From positions 806,001 through 870,000 of the forward strand of contig CAVXVA010000003.1 of assembly GCA_963765075.1 (NCBI GenBank): DNA of 64,000 nucleotides, in the 5' to 3' direction. Of this stretch, positions 18,142-27,169 are shown piece after piece. The translations under genes and the position numbers were made by a program. The notes beneath the pieces were generated by a model. It saw only the letters and a list, made by a program, of their open reading frames with translations, searched no databases and was not told the DNA's origin. This stretch comes from JAENVU01 sp963765075. Its GTDB lineage: Bacteria > Actinomycetota > Acidimicrobiia > IMCC26256 > JAENVU01. The first letter of the stretch is position 1. Each line of letters opens with the position of its first letter.

Positions 18142-18233
18142 CAATCCCGCTCCTGCGACTTCGTCGCGGGCCGCTCAGGCCCCGGCTCACTCACCGGCAC
18201 AACAGTCTGACCACGGGGGTCGTTCGCCTCCAT
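18141..18233 (-). CDS. 30-residue ORF coupled between nuoI and nuoJ
   Basis: The frame begins at an ATG that shares one base with the nuoI stop (TGATG, 18231-18235) and ends at a TGA that shares one base with the nuoJ ATG. The product starts MEANDPRGQTVVPVSEP, is hydrophilic and proline-rich, and has no transmembrane segment or recognised domain. Coupling at both ends suggests ribosomes pass through it to reach nuoJ. It could be a real small protein or only a translational bridge. Confidence 0.5.
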   Translation of the reverse strand: MEANDPRGQTVVPVSEPGPERPATKSQERD

Positions 18234-18859
18234 CAACTCTGCTCCTGCGGGGGCGGGAATTCGTCGGAGGCGGGTGGGCGTTGACCGTCTTCGGGCAGGC
18301 GTTGGCCGAATCCGAGTTCGCCGCTCCATGCGACCCGACCTTCGAAATCGACGTCGCCGCTCGGCGCCGTGGCGCGCATCCAGGCGCTCGTGTGGTCGTC
18401 TTCGCCGCCCATCCACAACTCCCACGGTTGGCGCCGCGCCCGGCCGTCGTCACCGACGAGCAGCTCGGACTTCGTGTAGATCGCGTCCTCCCGGTTGGTG
18501 AACGAGAACTCGAAGAGTTTCGTCTCGGTGATCGCCTCGGTCGGACACGCCTCGACGCACAGGTCGCAGTGGATGCACCGCAGGTAGTTGATCTCGTAGA
18601 CGAACCCGTACCGCTCACCCGGAGACACCGGGGCGTCGGGCGGGTTGTCGGCGCCGCGCACGTAGATGCACTTCGCCGGGCAGACACCCGCGCACAGCTC
18701 GCACCCGATGCACTTCTCCATGCCGTCCTCGTACCGATTGAGGACGTGCCGACCGTGAAAGCGTTCGGGCTTCGGTCGTTTCTCATCCGGGTACGGCGTG
18801 GTGAGCCGCGGACGGAACATCTGCCGCCACGTGACCCCGAACCCCTTGGCCATCCCCAT
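18233..18859 (-). CDS. nuoI: NADH-quinone oxidoreductase subunit I, 2x[4Fe-4S] (14-subunit operon copy)
   Basis: This is a 208-aa peripheral-arm protein with ferredoxin motifs CIGCELCAGVCPAKC and CIHCDLCVEACPTEA, which bind clusters N6a and N6b. It has a C-terminal tail of about 50 residues beyond the usual core, rich in acidic residues, glycine and proline. The ATG at 18859 (MGMAKGFGVTWRQMFRP) overlaps the nuoH stop (TGATG). It links cluster N7/N5 electrons from NuoG to NuoB. Confidence 0.97.
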   Translation of the reverse strand: MGMAKGFGVTWRQMFRPRLTTPYPDEKRPKPERFHGRHVLNRYEDGMEKCIGCELCAGVCPAKCIYVRGADNPPDAPVSPGERYGFVYEINYLRCIHCDLCVEACPTEAITETKLFEFSFTNREDAIYTKSELLVGDDGRARRQPWELWMGGEDDHTSAWMRATAPSGDVDFEGRVAWSGELGFGQRLPEDGQRPPASDEFPPPQEQS

Positions 18860-20055
18860 CAGGCCACCTCGCTGACGGTCTCGTCGCGGCGGGGCATGCA
18901 CAGGCGCAGCAAGCCCAGAATCGCGAGGGCACCACCGAAGGCGGCGGGGACGGCGATCCAGCGATCCCACCCCTGGTCGCGAGCCACGACCACGACGGCC
19001 GTGACCATCACGGCCAGGAACGACAGCTCGATGAGCCACTTCCAGCCGAGGTCCATCAGTTGGTCGTAGCGCAGTCGAGGCAAGGACGCCCGGAGCCACA
19101 CCGTGCCGAAGAGCAGCACCATGAGCTTCAGGAAGAACCAGAACACGGGCATGATCCAGACATTGACCACGCCGGCCGTAGGCAGAAAGCCGAGTGCGGG
19201 GCCGGAGGGACCGCCGAGGAACAGGGTGACCGCGATGGCCGACATCGTGATCACATTCATGAACTCGGCAAGGAAGAAGATCGCGAAGCGGATGCCGGTG
19301 TATTCGGTGTGGAAACCACCGACGAGTTCTTGTTCGGCCTCGACGAGGTCGAAGGGCGGGTGGTTGGTCTCCGCGACGGCTGCGATCACGAAGATCACGA
19401 AGGAGACGATCGCGACGCTCCAGTACCAGTCGGTGACAAAGGAGTGCCAGTTGGTCCACGCCTGCGCGTTCGCGATGCCGCGGGTGCTCAAGGTGCCGGT
19501 ATGGAGCAGCACCGCGACGATCGACAGACCGAATGCGGCTTCGTAGGACAGCAACTGCGCCGAGGCTCGCACCGAGCCGAGCAGGGGATACTTCGATCCA
19601 CTCGCCCACCCGGCGAGCATCACGCCGTACAGCCCGATGCCCGACATCATCAGCAGGAACAACACGCCGATCGGCGGGTCGGCAAGTTGCAGGTACGTCT
19701 GGTGACCGGCGATCGAGACCTTGCCGCCGATCGGGATGATCGAGAACGCGAGGAATGCGGGGAGCACCGATAGGTACGGCGCCAGCCGGAAGACCCAGCG
19801 GTCGGCGGTATCGGGGATCGACTGTTCCTTGAAGAAGAACTTGATGCCATCGGCGAGGGTCTGGAGGATTCCCCACGGTCCGGCATTGTTCGGACCGATC
19901 CGGTTCTGCATATCGGCAATGACCTTGCGCATGAACCAGATGTAGAACATCACGAGCACGAGCAAGAGTGCGAACACGACCAGCGTCTTCGCGATCACGA
20001 TCAGCACGACCGCGAGGTCGATGCCGTGACTGAGCAGCGGGTCGGCGCCGATCAC
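18859..20055 (-). CDS. nuoH: NADH-quinone oxidoreductase subunit H (14-subunit operon copy)
   Basis: This is a 398-aa quinone-channel subunit with ADMQNRIGPNNAGPWGILQ, KEQSIPDTADRWVF and the acidic loop HPPFDLVEAEQELVGGFHTEY. It is about 55 residues longer than the other NuoH, mostly as an extra C-terminal hydrophobic segment and a short basic tail. The start is GTG 20055, overlapping the stop of a 17-codon ORF. Confidence 0.97.
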   Translation of the reverse strand: MIGADPLLSHGIDLAVVLIVIAKTLVVFALLLVLVMFYIWFMRKVIADMQNRIGPNNAGPWGILQTLADGIKFFFKEQSIPDTADRWVFRLAPYLSVLPAFLAFSIIPIGGKVSIAGHQTYLQLADPPIGVLFLLMMSGIGLYGVMLAGWASGSKYPLLGSVRASAQLLSYEAAFGLSIVAVLLHTGTLSTRGIANAQAWTNWHSFVTDWYWSVAIVSFVIFVIAAVAETNHPPFDLVEAEQELVGGFHTEYTGIRFAIFFLAEFMNVITMSAIAVTLFLGGPSGPALGFLPTAGVVNVWIMPVFWFFLKLMVLLFGTVWLRASLPRLRYDQLMDLGWKWLIELSFLAVMVTAVVVVARDQGWDRWIAVPAAFGGALAILGLLRLCMPRRDETVSEVA

Positions 20056-20105
20056 GACTGCACCTCACCCGAACCGGGCGCCTGACTCAACGGGGACGCG
20101 CTCAT
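20052..20105 (-). CDS. 17-residue ORF coupled between nuoG and nuoH
   Basis: The ATG (20103-20105) overlaps the nuoG stop as ATGA, and its TGA (20052-20054) overlaps the nuoH GTG as GTGA. The predicted peptide is MSASPLSQAPGSGEVQS, small and polar. It may simply keep ribosomes on the message across the 47-nt gap between nuoG and nuoH. No function is claimed. Confidence 0.35.
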   Translation of the reverse strand: MSASPLSQAPGSGEVQS

Positions 20106-22783
20106 CGGATCGACTCCACCCGCACGTCGGTGACCACCGCACCCGCGTCGATCAAGGTGCCGGCCGGGCGATCGGGTGCATTCCACACCACGACCGCGGA
20201 GCCCGCGGGCACGCCGCGATCGGAACGGATCGGCAGATCGAGCTGGCCGCGGGCCGAGGTGACCCGAACCGCCGCGCCGTCTTCGACCCCGACGCGGTCG
20301 TGATCGTGGGGGTTGACCCGCAACTCGGCGACCGGGACGAGCGCCCCGAAGGCGGGTGTCGCCGACGTCATCACGCCATCGTCGTAGAGGGTCCGGCTGC
20401 TCACGAGCCGCAGAGCGTAGGCGTCTCGAGCCGGGCGGGTCGGGGTCGTACCGATGCCGTCCCACACGTGGAGCGCCGGGACCGGCACGCGCTCGACGAC
20501 GGCCTCAACGTCATTGGCGTCGTCGGATGCATCGGTGTCGACGTCGCTGCCGGCCGGGTCGGTCGCGGCGGCGGTGGTGGCCTCGGGGTCGACCTGGCCG
20601 GGCGCGATCGGTTCCCAGGAGGCATCGGTCAGCGGGATCGACAGCCGGTCGAGGACCAGGGCGTCGGAGTGTTCGTGTCGCGGGAGCACGACGCCATCGC
20701 GGGCCCGCCGCATCAGGGTGGCGTCGACCGATGCGAACGCCGGTGCGACCCGGGCGATCTCGTCGAGCACTTCGTCGGCCGTGGCGAGGTCGAAGTCCTC
20801 GCGGAGGCGCACCGCCAACTCCGCAGCGATCCGCCAATCCGGCATGGACGTACCCTCGGCCGAGACCTTGCGCGCCACGCGCTGGACCCGACCTTCGAGA
20901 TTGGTCACCGTTCCGTCTTGCTCGCCCCACGCGGTCACCGGCAGAAACACATCGGCGCCCCGCGTACTGTCGGTGAGGAACGCGTCGACGGCGATCACGA
21001 ACTTCGCGCCGACCAGTCCGCGATGGGCGAGGTCTCGATCCGGGCAGTCGTCGTGCGGATCCACACCGAGTAATACAAGTGCGTCGATCGCGCCGTTGGC
21101 AGCCGCATCGAGGATTCCGAGCGCGTCGAGACCGCGCTCGCTCGGTACGGCACCCCATGCTTCCTCGTACCAGTCGCGACCGTCGTCGAGCGCGACCCGC
21201 CCGGGCAGGAAGCCGGGAGCGAGGCCGAGATCCAACGCCCCTCGGATGTTCCCGCGGCGGAGGGCCACGAGGAACCTCGTGTCGTCCCGCGCGGCCAGCG
21301 GCGCGAGCGCGGCGACGGTCGCGTCGACCCGTTCGGCGAGATTGCCGCGGCCCACGACCACCACGAGGTCGCCGGCGCGCCCGGCCAACGCGGCCGCGGC
21401 CGCGTCGATCTCCGGGTCGCCACTGGCGGAACCGTCGAGTGCGGCGACGAACGCCGAGACCAGCTCCGCCTGCTCGCCCGGGACGTATCGCAGGGTCGCG
21501 GTGGCGTCGGGCGCGAGACCCGTGGCCGTCGCATTCATCTCGATCAGCGGAACGCCCAACTCCGTCGCCGCGCGCCGGACGCGCAGCGCGAGCACGGGGA
21601 CTTCTTCCTTGAGATCCGTACCGAGCACCACGACGGCGCGAGCGGTGTCGAGGTCCGAGATCGTCGCGTGCGCGAGCCCCAGGGCGACCTCGGCGGGGAG
21701 GCCGTCACCGAGTTGCGCATCGACGTTGTCGGTCCGCAGCACACCCTTGGCGAAGCGCGCCCAGACGTAGGCATCCTCGTTCGTACCCCGAGCGCCACCG
21801 AGCACCGCGATGCTGGACGCACCACCACCGGCCAGGGCATTGCGGAGCCCTTCGGCCGCGACGTCGAGCGCCTCGGGCCACGAACACTCGACCAACTCGC
21901 CGTTGCGCCGCACCATCGGGTGACGCACGCGGTCTTCGTGATGAACGGCCTCGTATCCGAACCGACCCTTGTCGCACAACCATCCGTGGTTCACCGCGTC
22001 ACTGTCGACGCCGAGGAGGCGCACCAACCGGTTGGAGCTGGACTCCAGCGCGCCTCGACACTGCATCGCACACGTAGTGCAGCTCGTCTCGACTGCACTG
22101 AGGTCCCACGGGCGGGCCTTGAATCGGTAGGGCTTCGCGGTGAGCGCTCCGACCGGGCAGATCTGCACCGTGTTGCCGGAGAAGTACGACGCGAACGGGT
22201 CGTCGGGGAAGGTCGCGATCTCGGTGTGGCCGCCGCGCTCGCTGAACGTGATCAACGGATCGCCGGCGATCTCATCGGCGAAACGGGTGCAGCGCGCGCA
22301 CTGAATGCACCGCTCGCGGTCGAGGAGGACCAGATCCGAAATGGGGATCGGCTTTTCCCAGTGCCGCTTCTCTTCGGTGAACCGCGACTCGCCCGGGCCG
22401 AACGCCAGCGTCGTGTCTTGCAACGGGCATTCGCCGCCGCGGTCACAGACCGGGCAGTCGAGCGGGTGGTTCACGAGGAGCAGCTCGAGGACTCCGTCCT
22501 GCGCCGCCTTCACCGACTCCGACATCGTCGTCACGACCATGCCGTCGGTGACCGGCGTCGTGCACGCCGGCGGCAGGCCGCGCACACCTTCGATCTCGAC
22601 GAGGCACATCCGGCACATGCCCACCGGCTTCATCCGCTCGTGCCAGCAGAAGCGGGGGATATAGGTGCCGTGTTCCTGTGCGGCCTTGATGAGCAGTTCG
22701 CCCTTGGGGACCTGCACCGTGGTGCCGTCGACCGTCAGCGACACCAGCTCTTCCGCGCCCGGGCTCGAACTCGCGCCCGTCAT
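20102..22783 (-). CDS. nuoG: NADH-quinone oxidoreductase subunit G
   Basis: This is an 893-aa iron-sulfur subunit of the NADH module. From the N-terminus there is a [2Fe-2S] site (CWHERMKPVGMCRMC), the His-Cys [4Fe-4S] site (HPLDCPVCDRGGEC), a second [4Fe-4S] site (CIQCARC...CP), and an N7-type motif (CTTCAMQC with the later WLCDKGRFG). A molybdopterin-oxidoreductase-like domain follows, without evidence of a cofactor. An acidic linker around residue 760 (DPAGSDVDTDASDDANDVEA) separates the last domain. ATG 22783 overlaps the nuoF stop. There is no counterpart in the other operon. Confidence 0.97.
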   Translation of the reverse strand: MTGASSSPGAEELVSLTVDGTTVQVPKGELLIKAAQEHGTYIPRFCWHERMKPVGMCRMCLVEIEGVRGLPPACTTPVTDGMVVTTMSESVKAAQDGVLELLLVNHPLDCPVCDRGGECPLQDTTLAFGPGESRFTEEKRHWEKPIPISDLVLLDRERCIQCARCTRFADEIAGDPLITFSERGGHTEIATFPDDPFASYFSGNTVQICPVGALTAKPYRFKARPWDLSAVETSCTTCAMQCRGALESSSNRLVRLLGVDSDAVNHGWLCDKGRFGYEAVHHEDRVRHPMVRRNGELVECSWPEALDVAAEGLRNALAGGGASSIAVLGGARGTNEDAYVWARFAKGVLRTDNVDAQLGDGLPAEVALGLAHATISDLDTARAVVVLGTDLKEEVPVLALRVRRAATELGVPLIEMNATATGLAPDATATLRYVPGEQAELVSAFVAALDGSASGDPEIDAAAAALAGRAGDLVVVVGRGNLAERVDATVAALAPLAARDDTRFLVALRRGNIRGALDLGLAPGFLPGRVALDDGRDWYEEAWGAVPSERGLDALGILDAAANGAIDALVLLGVDPHDDCPDRDLAHRGLVGAKFVIAVDAFLTDSTRGADVFLPVTAWGEQDGTVTNLEGRVQRVARKVSAEGTSMPDWRIAAELAVRLREDFDLATADEVLDEIARVAPAFASVDATLMRRARDGVVLPRHEHSDALVLDRLSIPLTDASWEPIAPGQVDPEATTAAATDPAGSDVDTDASDDANDVEAVVERVPVPALHVWDGIGTTPTRPARDAYALRLVSSRTLYDDGVMTSATPAFGALVPVAELRVNPHDHDRVGVEDGAAVRVTSARGQLDLPIRSDRGVPAGSAVVVWNAPDRPAGTLIDAGAVVTDVRVESIR

Positions 22784-24144
22784 GCGCCTGCTCCGGCATC
22801 GGCCGTCACCGGGATGGAAGAGCGGCCACCGGAGCACATCTCGGCGACTTCGTCGCGGAAGTACTTGTGCAGGCTCGCGACCCCCGACACCGCCGACGGC
22901 CCGAGCGGGCAGATCGTGGTCTGCGTGAACGGGGCGTTCACGACGCCGGGTGAGATGGAGTTGCCGACCGAGAACAGGAGGTCGAGATCGCCGGGCCGGC
23001 CCTGGCCGTGCGAGATGCGATACAGCACTTTCTCGATCCAGCCCGATCCTTCACGACACGGCGTGCACTTGCCACAGCTCTCGTGGGCGAAGAACTTCGC
23101 CAACCGCCAGGCAACGAGCGCGGGGTTCACGGTGTCGTCGTAGACCATCACTGCGCCGGAGCCGAGCATCACTCCGAAGGTCTGCTGCACGAAGTCCATG
23201 TCGAGCGGGGCGTCGAGGTGCTCATCCGAACCGGTCAACCACTGGCTCGACGCGCCGCCGGGGATGAAGAACTTCACCGGCCGACCGCTCGGAGTACCGC
23301 CGCCGAGTTCCGGCGAGAAGATGAGGTCACGGAAGGTGATGCCCATTTCGACTTCGTAGTTCCCGGGGCGCTTCACATGACCGGACAGCGAGAAGATGCG
23401 CGTGCCCGTCGACTTGTTGACGCCGAGCTCCGCGTACTTCTCGCCCCCCATCGTGACGATGTGCGGGAGCGTCGACAGCGTCTCGACGTTGTTGACGACC
23501 GTGGGCTTCGCGTAGAGGCCGGCGATCGCCGGGAACGGTGGGCGGATGCGGGGCATGCCGCGCTCGCCTTCGAGGCTTTCGAGGAGCGCGGTTTCCTCAC
23601 CGCAGATGTAGGCGCCGGCACCACGGTGCACGACGATCTCGAGGTCGAAGCCCGAACCCTGAATGTTCTGGCCGAGGAAGCCCTGCGCGTGCGCGTCCTC
23701 GATGGCCTGCATCAACCGTTCGTACCCCAGCGCGAACTCGCCGCGGAGATAGATGAAGGCCTGGTGGCACCCGATGGAGTACGCGGCGATGGCGATGCCT
23801 TCGACCAACTGGTGCGGGTCGCGCTCGACGAGCATCCGGTCCTTGAAGGTGGACGGCTCGCCCTCGTCGCCGTTGACCACGAGATAGCGCGGCGCGAGGT
23901 CGGGAGGGAGGAACGACCACTTCGTCGCCGCCGGGAATCCCGCGCCGCCGCGGCCGCGCAAACCCGATGCCGCGACCTGCTCTTTCCCGATCGCTTCCGC
24001 GTCCATGGTGAGCGCTTGGCGAAACGCGTTGTACGCGCCCGACGCCAACGCGCCCTCGATGGTCCAGCTGTCGTCGGGCCGGTCGCGCAGCCGGGCCGTG
24101 ATGAGGCGCGTCTCGCCCACCGGGTTGGTCTCGGTCTCGCTCAT
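22780..24144 (-). CDS. nuoF: NADH-quinone oxidoreductase subunit F (NADH/FMN-binding)
   Basis: This is a 454-aa subunit that oxidises NADH at FMN. It contains GLRGRGGAGFPAATKW (NADH/FMN loop), NGDEGEPSTFKDR and the [4Fe-4S] motif CGKCTPCREGS. Length and motif order are standard. The ATG at 24144 overlaps the nuoE stop. Its presence is what makes the upstream nuo operon NADH-competent. Confidence 0.98.
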   Translation of the reverse strand: MSETETNPVGETRLITARLRDRPDDSWTIEGALASGAYNAFRQALTMDAEAIGKEQVAASGLRGRGGAGFPAATKWSFLPPDLAPRYLVVNGDEGEPSTFKDRMLVERDPHQLVEGIAIAAYSIGCHQAFIYLRGEFALGYERLMQAIEDAHAQGFLGQNIQGSGFDLEIVVHRGAGAYICGEETALLESLEGERGMPRIRPPFPAIAGLYAKPTVVNNVETLSTLPHIVTMGGEKYAELGVNKSTGTRIFSLSGHVKRPGNYEVEMGITFRDLIFSPELGGGTPSGRPVKFFIPGGASSQWLTGSDEHLDAPLDMDFVQQTFGVMLGSGAVMVYDDTVNPALVAWRLAKFFAHESCGKCTPCREGSGWIEKVLYRISHGQGRPGDLDLLFSVGNSISPGVVNAPFTQTTICPLGPSAVSGVASLHKYFRDEVAEMCSGGRSSIPVTADAGAGA

Positions 24145-24653
24145 TGACGACCTCCCGAGACACCGCGAGCGATCAGCTCACCGGACTTGTAGTCGTCGAC
24201 GATCGCGGCCGCGAGCTCCGGGTTGAGGTGTTCGTGAAACTCGTAGTTCACCTGCATGGACGGCGCGTTGCCGCACGCGGCGAGACACTCGACTTCTTCG
24301 ACGTGCACATCCGGGTCCTCGGCGTAGCGGTCTTCGAGGTGTTCGAGAATCTCGGGGCCGCCGAGCACGAGGCAGGTCACGTTGGTGCAGACGCTCACGA
24401 CGTACTTGCCGCACGGAGTGCGCTTGAACATCGTGTAGAAGCTGCAGGTCCCATGCACCTCGGCCGGCGTCTCGTTGACGAGTTCGGCGATCTCTCGCAT
24501 GGCCTCGGGCTTGAGCCAGCCATCCTGATCTTGGGCCAGGTGCGCGAGCGGCAGGATCGCCGACTTCGGCTGCGGGTACTGCGCCACGATCTCGTGGGCC
24601 TTCGCGAGATTGGTCGGATTGAAGTTCGCGCGTACCGCTTCGTTCTTGTTCAC
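24141..24653 (-). CDS. nuoE: NADH-quinone oxidoreductase subunit E ([2Fe-2S])
   Basis: This is a 170-aa thioredoxin-fold subunit holding the N1a [2Fe-2S] cluster. Ligands are CTNVTC and CLAACGNAP (C-x4-C then C-x3-C). The N-terminal helical part (YPQPKSAILPLAHLAQDQDGWL) is typical. The GTG at 24653 overlaps the nuoD stop (GTGA); upstream in-frame sequence lies inside nuoD and is not used. Confidence 0.97.
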   Translation of the reverse strand: MNKNEAVRANFNPTNLAKAHEIVAQYPQPKSAILPLAHLAQDQDGWLKPEAMREIAELVNETPAEVHGTCSFYTMFKRTPCGKYVVSVCTNVTCLVLGGPEILEHLEDRYAEDPDVHVEEVECLAACGNAPSMQVNYEFHEHLNPELAAAIVDDYKSGELIARGVSGGRQ

Positions 24654-26029
24654 CGATCGACCTCGCCCATGATCGGGTCGACGCTCGACACGATGGCAAC
24701 GCCGTCGGCGACCATGCGGTTCTCGATCATCGTCTGCATCGTCTGGAGGTTGTAGAAGGACGGACCGCGCACGTGCATCCGGATCGGCTTCCCCGTCCCG
24801 TCGCTCACCATGTAGCAACCCACCTCACCGCGAGGCGATTCGACCGCGGCGTAGGTCTCGCCGGCCGGTACCCGAAACCCTTCCGTGAAGAGCTTGAAAT
24901 GGTGGATCAGCGCTTCCATCGACTCGTCGATCCGCGCGCGCGGCGGCGGCGTCACCTTCTTGTCCTGGATCCGGTAGTCGCCCGGCGGCATCATCTCCAC
25001 ACACTGCCGGACGATCTTGATCGACTCCGCGATCTCGAACAGCCGGATGCGGTACCGATCGAAGCAGTCGCCGTTGTCGGCGTAGATCACGTCGAAGTCG
25101 ACCTGGTCGTAGGCCAGGTACGGCTGGGTCTTGCGCAGGTCCCACGCGAAGCCCGTCGAGCGCAGGATCGGACCGGACGCCGCGAGGCCCATCGCCTCCT
25201 CGGTGGTGATGACCCCGACGCCGACCATCCGCTCGAGCCAGATCGGGTTGCCGGTGAGCAACTCGTCGTACTCGCCGATTCCCCGCTCCACGGTGTCGCA
25301 CAGTTCGAGGCAGGCAAGCTGCCACCCGTCGGGCAGGTCGGCCGCCACGCCGCCGGGCCGCACGAAGTTGTGGTTCATGCGCAACCCGGTGATCAGCTCG
25401 AGGACGCGCAGGGTCTCTTCCCGTTCCCGCCACCCGTAGAGCATCATCGAGATGGCCCCGAGGTCCATACCGTTGGTGGCCTGGAACAGCAAGTGACTCG
25501 CCATCCGGCTGAGCTCGGCAAGCAGCATGCGAATCCAGATGGACCGCTCGGGCACTTCGATGTCGAGCAACTGCTCGACTGCCATCGAGAACACCAGTTC
25601 GTTGGCGATCGGCGACGCGTAATCCATCCGGGTCACGTTCGTGCACCCCTGCACGTACGTGAGTTGTTCGCCGGTCTTCTCCATCCCGGTGTGGAGGTAG
25701 CCGACCACCGGCTTCGCCCGCACGACGGTCTCACCGTCGAGTTCCAACATGATGCGCAACACGCCGTGGGTCGACGGGTGTTGCGGACCCATGTTGATGA
25801 CCATCGTCTGGCTGTCGCCCTCGACCTCGGGCCACGGCCCGCCGGTCACGACGATCTCGGATTCTTGCTGGAGGAGTTGGCTGCCTTCGTCGGTCTGACG
25901 CTCGAGCCGCGTTTGCTCCATCTGCGCGGGGGTCTCGGTCACGGGCGCGTCCTCGGCGGACTCATCGGTCTCGATGGCATCGTTGAGTGCCGCCGCGGCG
26001 TCCTCGGGTTCCACGTCGATCGTGCTCAT
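24650..26029 (-). CDS. nuoD: NADH-quinone oxidoreductase subunit D (14-subunit operon copy)
   Basis: This is a 459-aa quinone-site subunit with MGPQHPSTHGVLR and VGYLHTGMEKTGEQ. The first 60-70 residues form an unusual acidic, low-complexity extension (DVEPEDAAAALNDAIETDES...) ahead of the conserved domain. ATG 26029 overlaps the nuoC stop (ATGA). A downstream start is not excluded, because the extension has no family counterpart in the other copy. Confidence 0.96.
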   Translation of the reverse strand: MSTIDVEPEDAAAALNDAIETDESAEDAPVTETPAQMEQTRLERQTDEGSQLLQQESEIVVTGGPWPEVEGDSQTMVINMGPQHPSTHGVLRIMLELDGETVVRAKPVVGYLHTGMEKTGEQLTYVQGCTNVTRMDYASPIANELVFSMAVEQLLDIEVPERSIWIRMLLAELSRMASHLLFQATNGMDLGAISMMLYGWREREETLRVLELITGLRMNHNFVRPGGVAADLPDGWQLACLELCDTVERGIGEYDELLTGNPIWLERMVGVGVITTEEAMGLAASGPILRSTGFAWDLRKTQPYLAYDQVDFDVIYADNGDCFDRYRIRLFEIAESIKIVRQCVEMMPPGDYRIQDKKVTPPPRARIDESMEALIHHFKLFTEGFRVPAGETYAAVESPRGEVGCYMVSDGTGKPIRMHVRGPSFYNLQTMQTMIENRMVADGVAIVSSVDPIMGEVDR

Positions 26030-26595
26030 CGGGGCCCCGGGTCGCCTTTGAAGGTGACGGGCACCCGCGCGGGGGTGTCGTCCTTGCGGAGCGGGTGACC
26101 GACCCACTCGTCGGGCATGAGGATGCGAGTGAGTTCGGGGTGACCCTCGAACTCGATGCCGTACAGGTCGAACACCTCACGCTCGGCGAAGTTCATACCC
26201 GGGTAGACCGCGGTGATGCTGGCGATCGTCGGGTCGGCGAGCGGCACTTGGGTGATGAGTCGCACTCGCCGGTTACGAGCGTGAGAGAGGAAGTTGGCAA
26301 CGACCTCGAACCGCTCCGGGGTCACCCCCGCCACGACGATCCGATCCGCGTCACCGAGGTGGTCGACCGCGGTGACATCCATGCACGAGGTGAACGCTTC
26401 GTCGTCTCGCAGCATCGTCGCGGCGGCCAACCAATCGGCTCGCTCGAGGTACACCACGGCTTGGCCGTGGGAATCGTGGAACACCGCGGACGTGAACGCT
26501 CCGCAGATCGCGGCGGCGACCTCGTCGGAAGGGATCGACGGCTTGTGCTCTTCTTCACGAGCGGCGTCGGTCGGGGTCATTGGGTCGTCGGCCAT
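26026..26595 (-). CDS. nuoC: NADH-quinone oxidoreductase subunit C (14-subunit operon copy)
   Basis: This is a 189-aa peripheral-arm subunit with the 30-kDa signature (FAEREVFDLYGIEFEGHPELTRIL) near residue 145. The N-terminus (MADDPMTPTDAAREEEHK) is polar and poorly conserved. The ATG at 26595 follows the nuoB stop by 4 nt. Confidence 0.95.
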   Translation of the reverse strand: MADDPMTPTDAAREEEHKPSIPSDEVAAAICGAFTSAVFHDSHGQAVVYLERADWLAAATMLRDDEAFTSCMDVTAVDHLGDADRIVVAGVTPERFEVVANFLSHARNRRVRLITQVPLADPTIASITAVYPGMNFAEREVFDLYGIEFEGHPELTRILMPDEWVGHPLRKDDTPARVPVTFKGDPGPR

Positions 26596-26599
26596 CGGT

Positions 26600-27166
26600 T
26601 CAGACGCTCGCCGTCTTCACGGTGGGCAGATCGACGAGGACGCCGTCCTGCTGGGCGATTTCGATGCCCGCGCCACCGGTGGGCGAGGCCTCACGCCGAG
26701 CGAGCAACTCGCCGGTCTTGATCTGTTCGTGCAGGGTGAGGATGCCGTGGAGCAGCGTCTCGGGGCCCGGAGGACACCCGGGCACGTAGACATCGACCGG
26801 CACGATCTGGTCGACGCCCTGGACGATCGCGTAGTTGTTGAACATTCCGCCGCTGCTCGCGCAGACGCCCATCGAGATGACCCACTTCGGTTCGACCATC
26901 TGGTCGTAGACCTGGCGGAGCACCGGCGCCATCTTCTGACTGACCCGGCCGGCGACGATCATGAGATCGGCCTGGCGTGGGCTCGCACGGAATGTCTCCA
27001 TGCCGAATCGCGCGAGGTCGTAATGCGCGGCACCGGTTGCCATCATCTCGATGGCGCAACACGCGAGTCCGAAGGTGGCCGGCATCACCGAGTTGCGTCG
27101 CGCCCAACGCACGAGGTCTTCGAGCCGGCCGGTGAGGAAGTTGTAGGGAACCGCGTCGAGGCCCAT
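26600..27166 (-). CDS. nuoB: NADH-quinone oxidoreductase subunit B (14-subunit operon copy)
   Basis: This 188-aa subunit carries cluster N2. The ligands are in FGLACCAIEM, GVCASSGG and VPGCPPGPE. The GVCASSGG form is the one common in aerobic NADH-type enzymes. The ATG at 27166 lies 3 nt after the nuoA stop. Confidence 0.97.
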   Translation of the reverse strand: MGLDAVPYNFLTGRLEDLVRWARRNSVMPATFGLACCAIEMMATGAAHYDLARFGMETFRASPRQADLMIVAGRVSQKMAPVLRQVYDQMVEPKWVISMGVCASSGGMFNNYAIVQGVDQIVPVDVYVPGCPPGPETLLHGILTLHEQIKTGELLARREASPTGGAGIEIAQQDGVLVDLPTVKTASV

Positions 27167-27169
27167 GGG

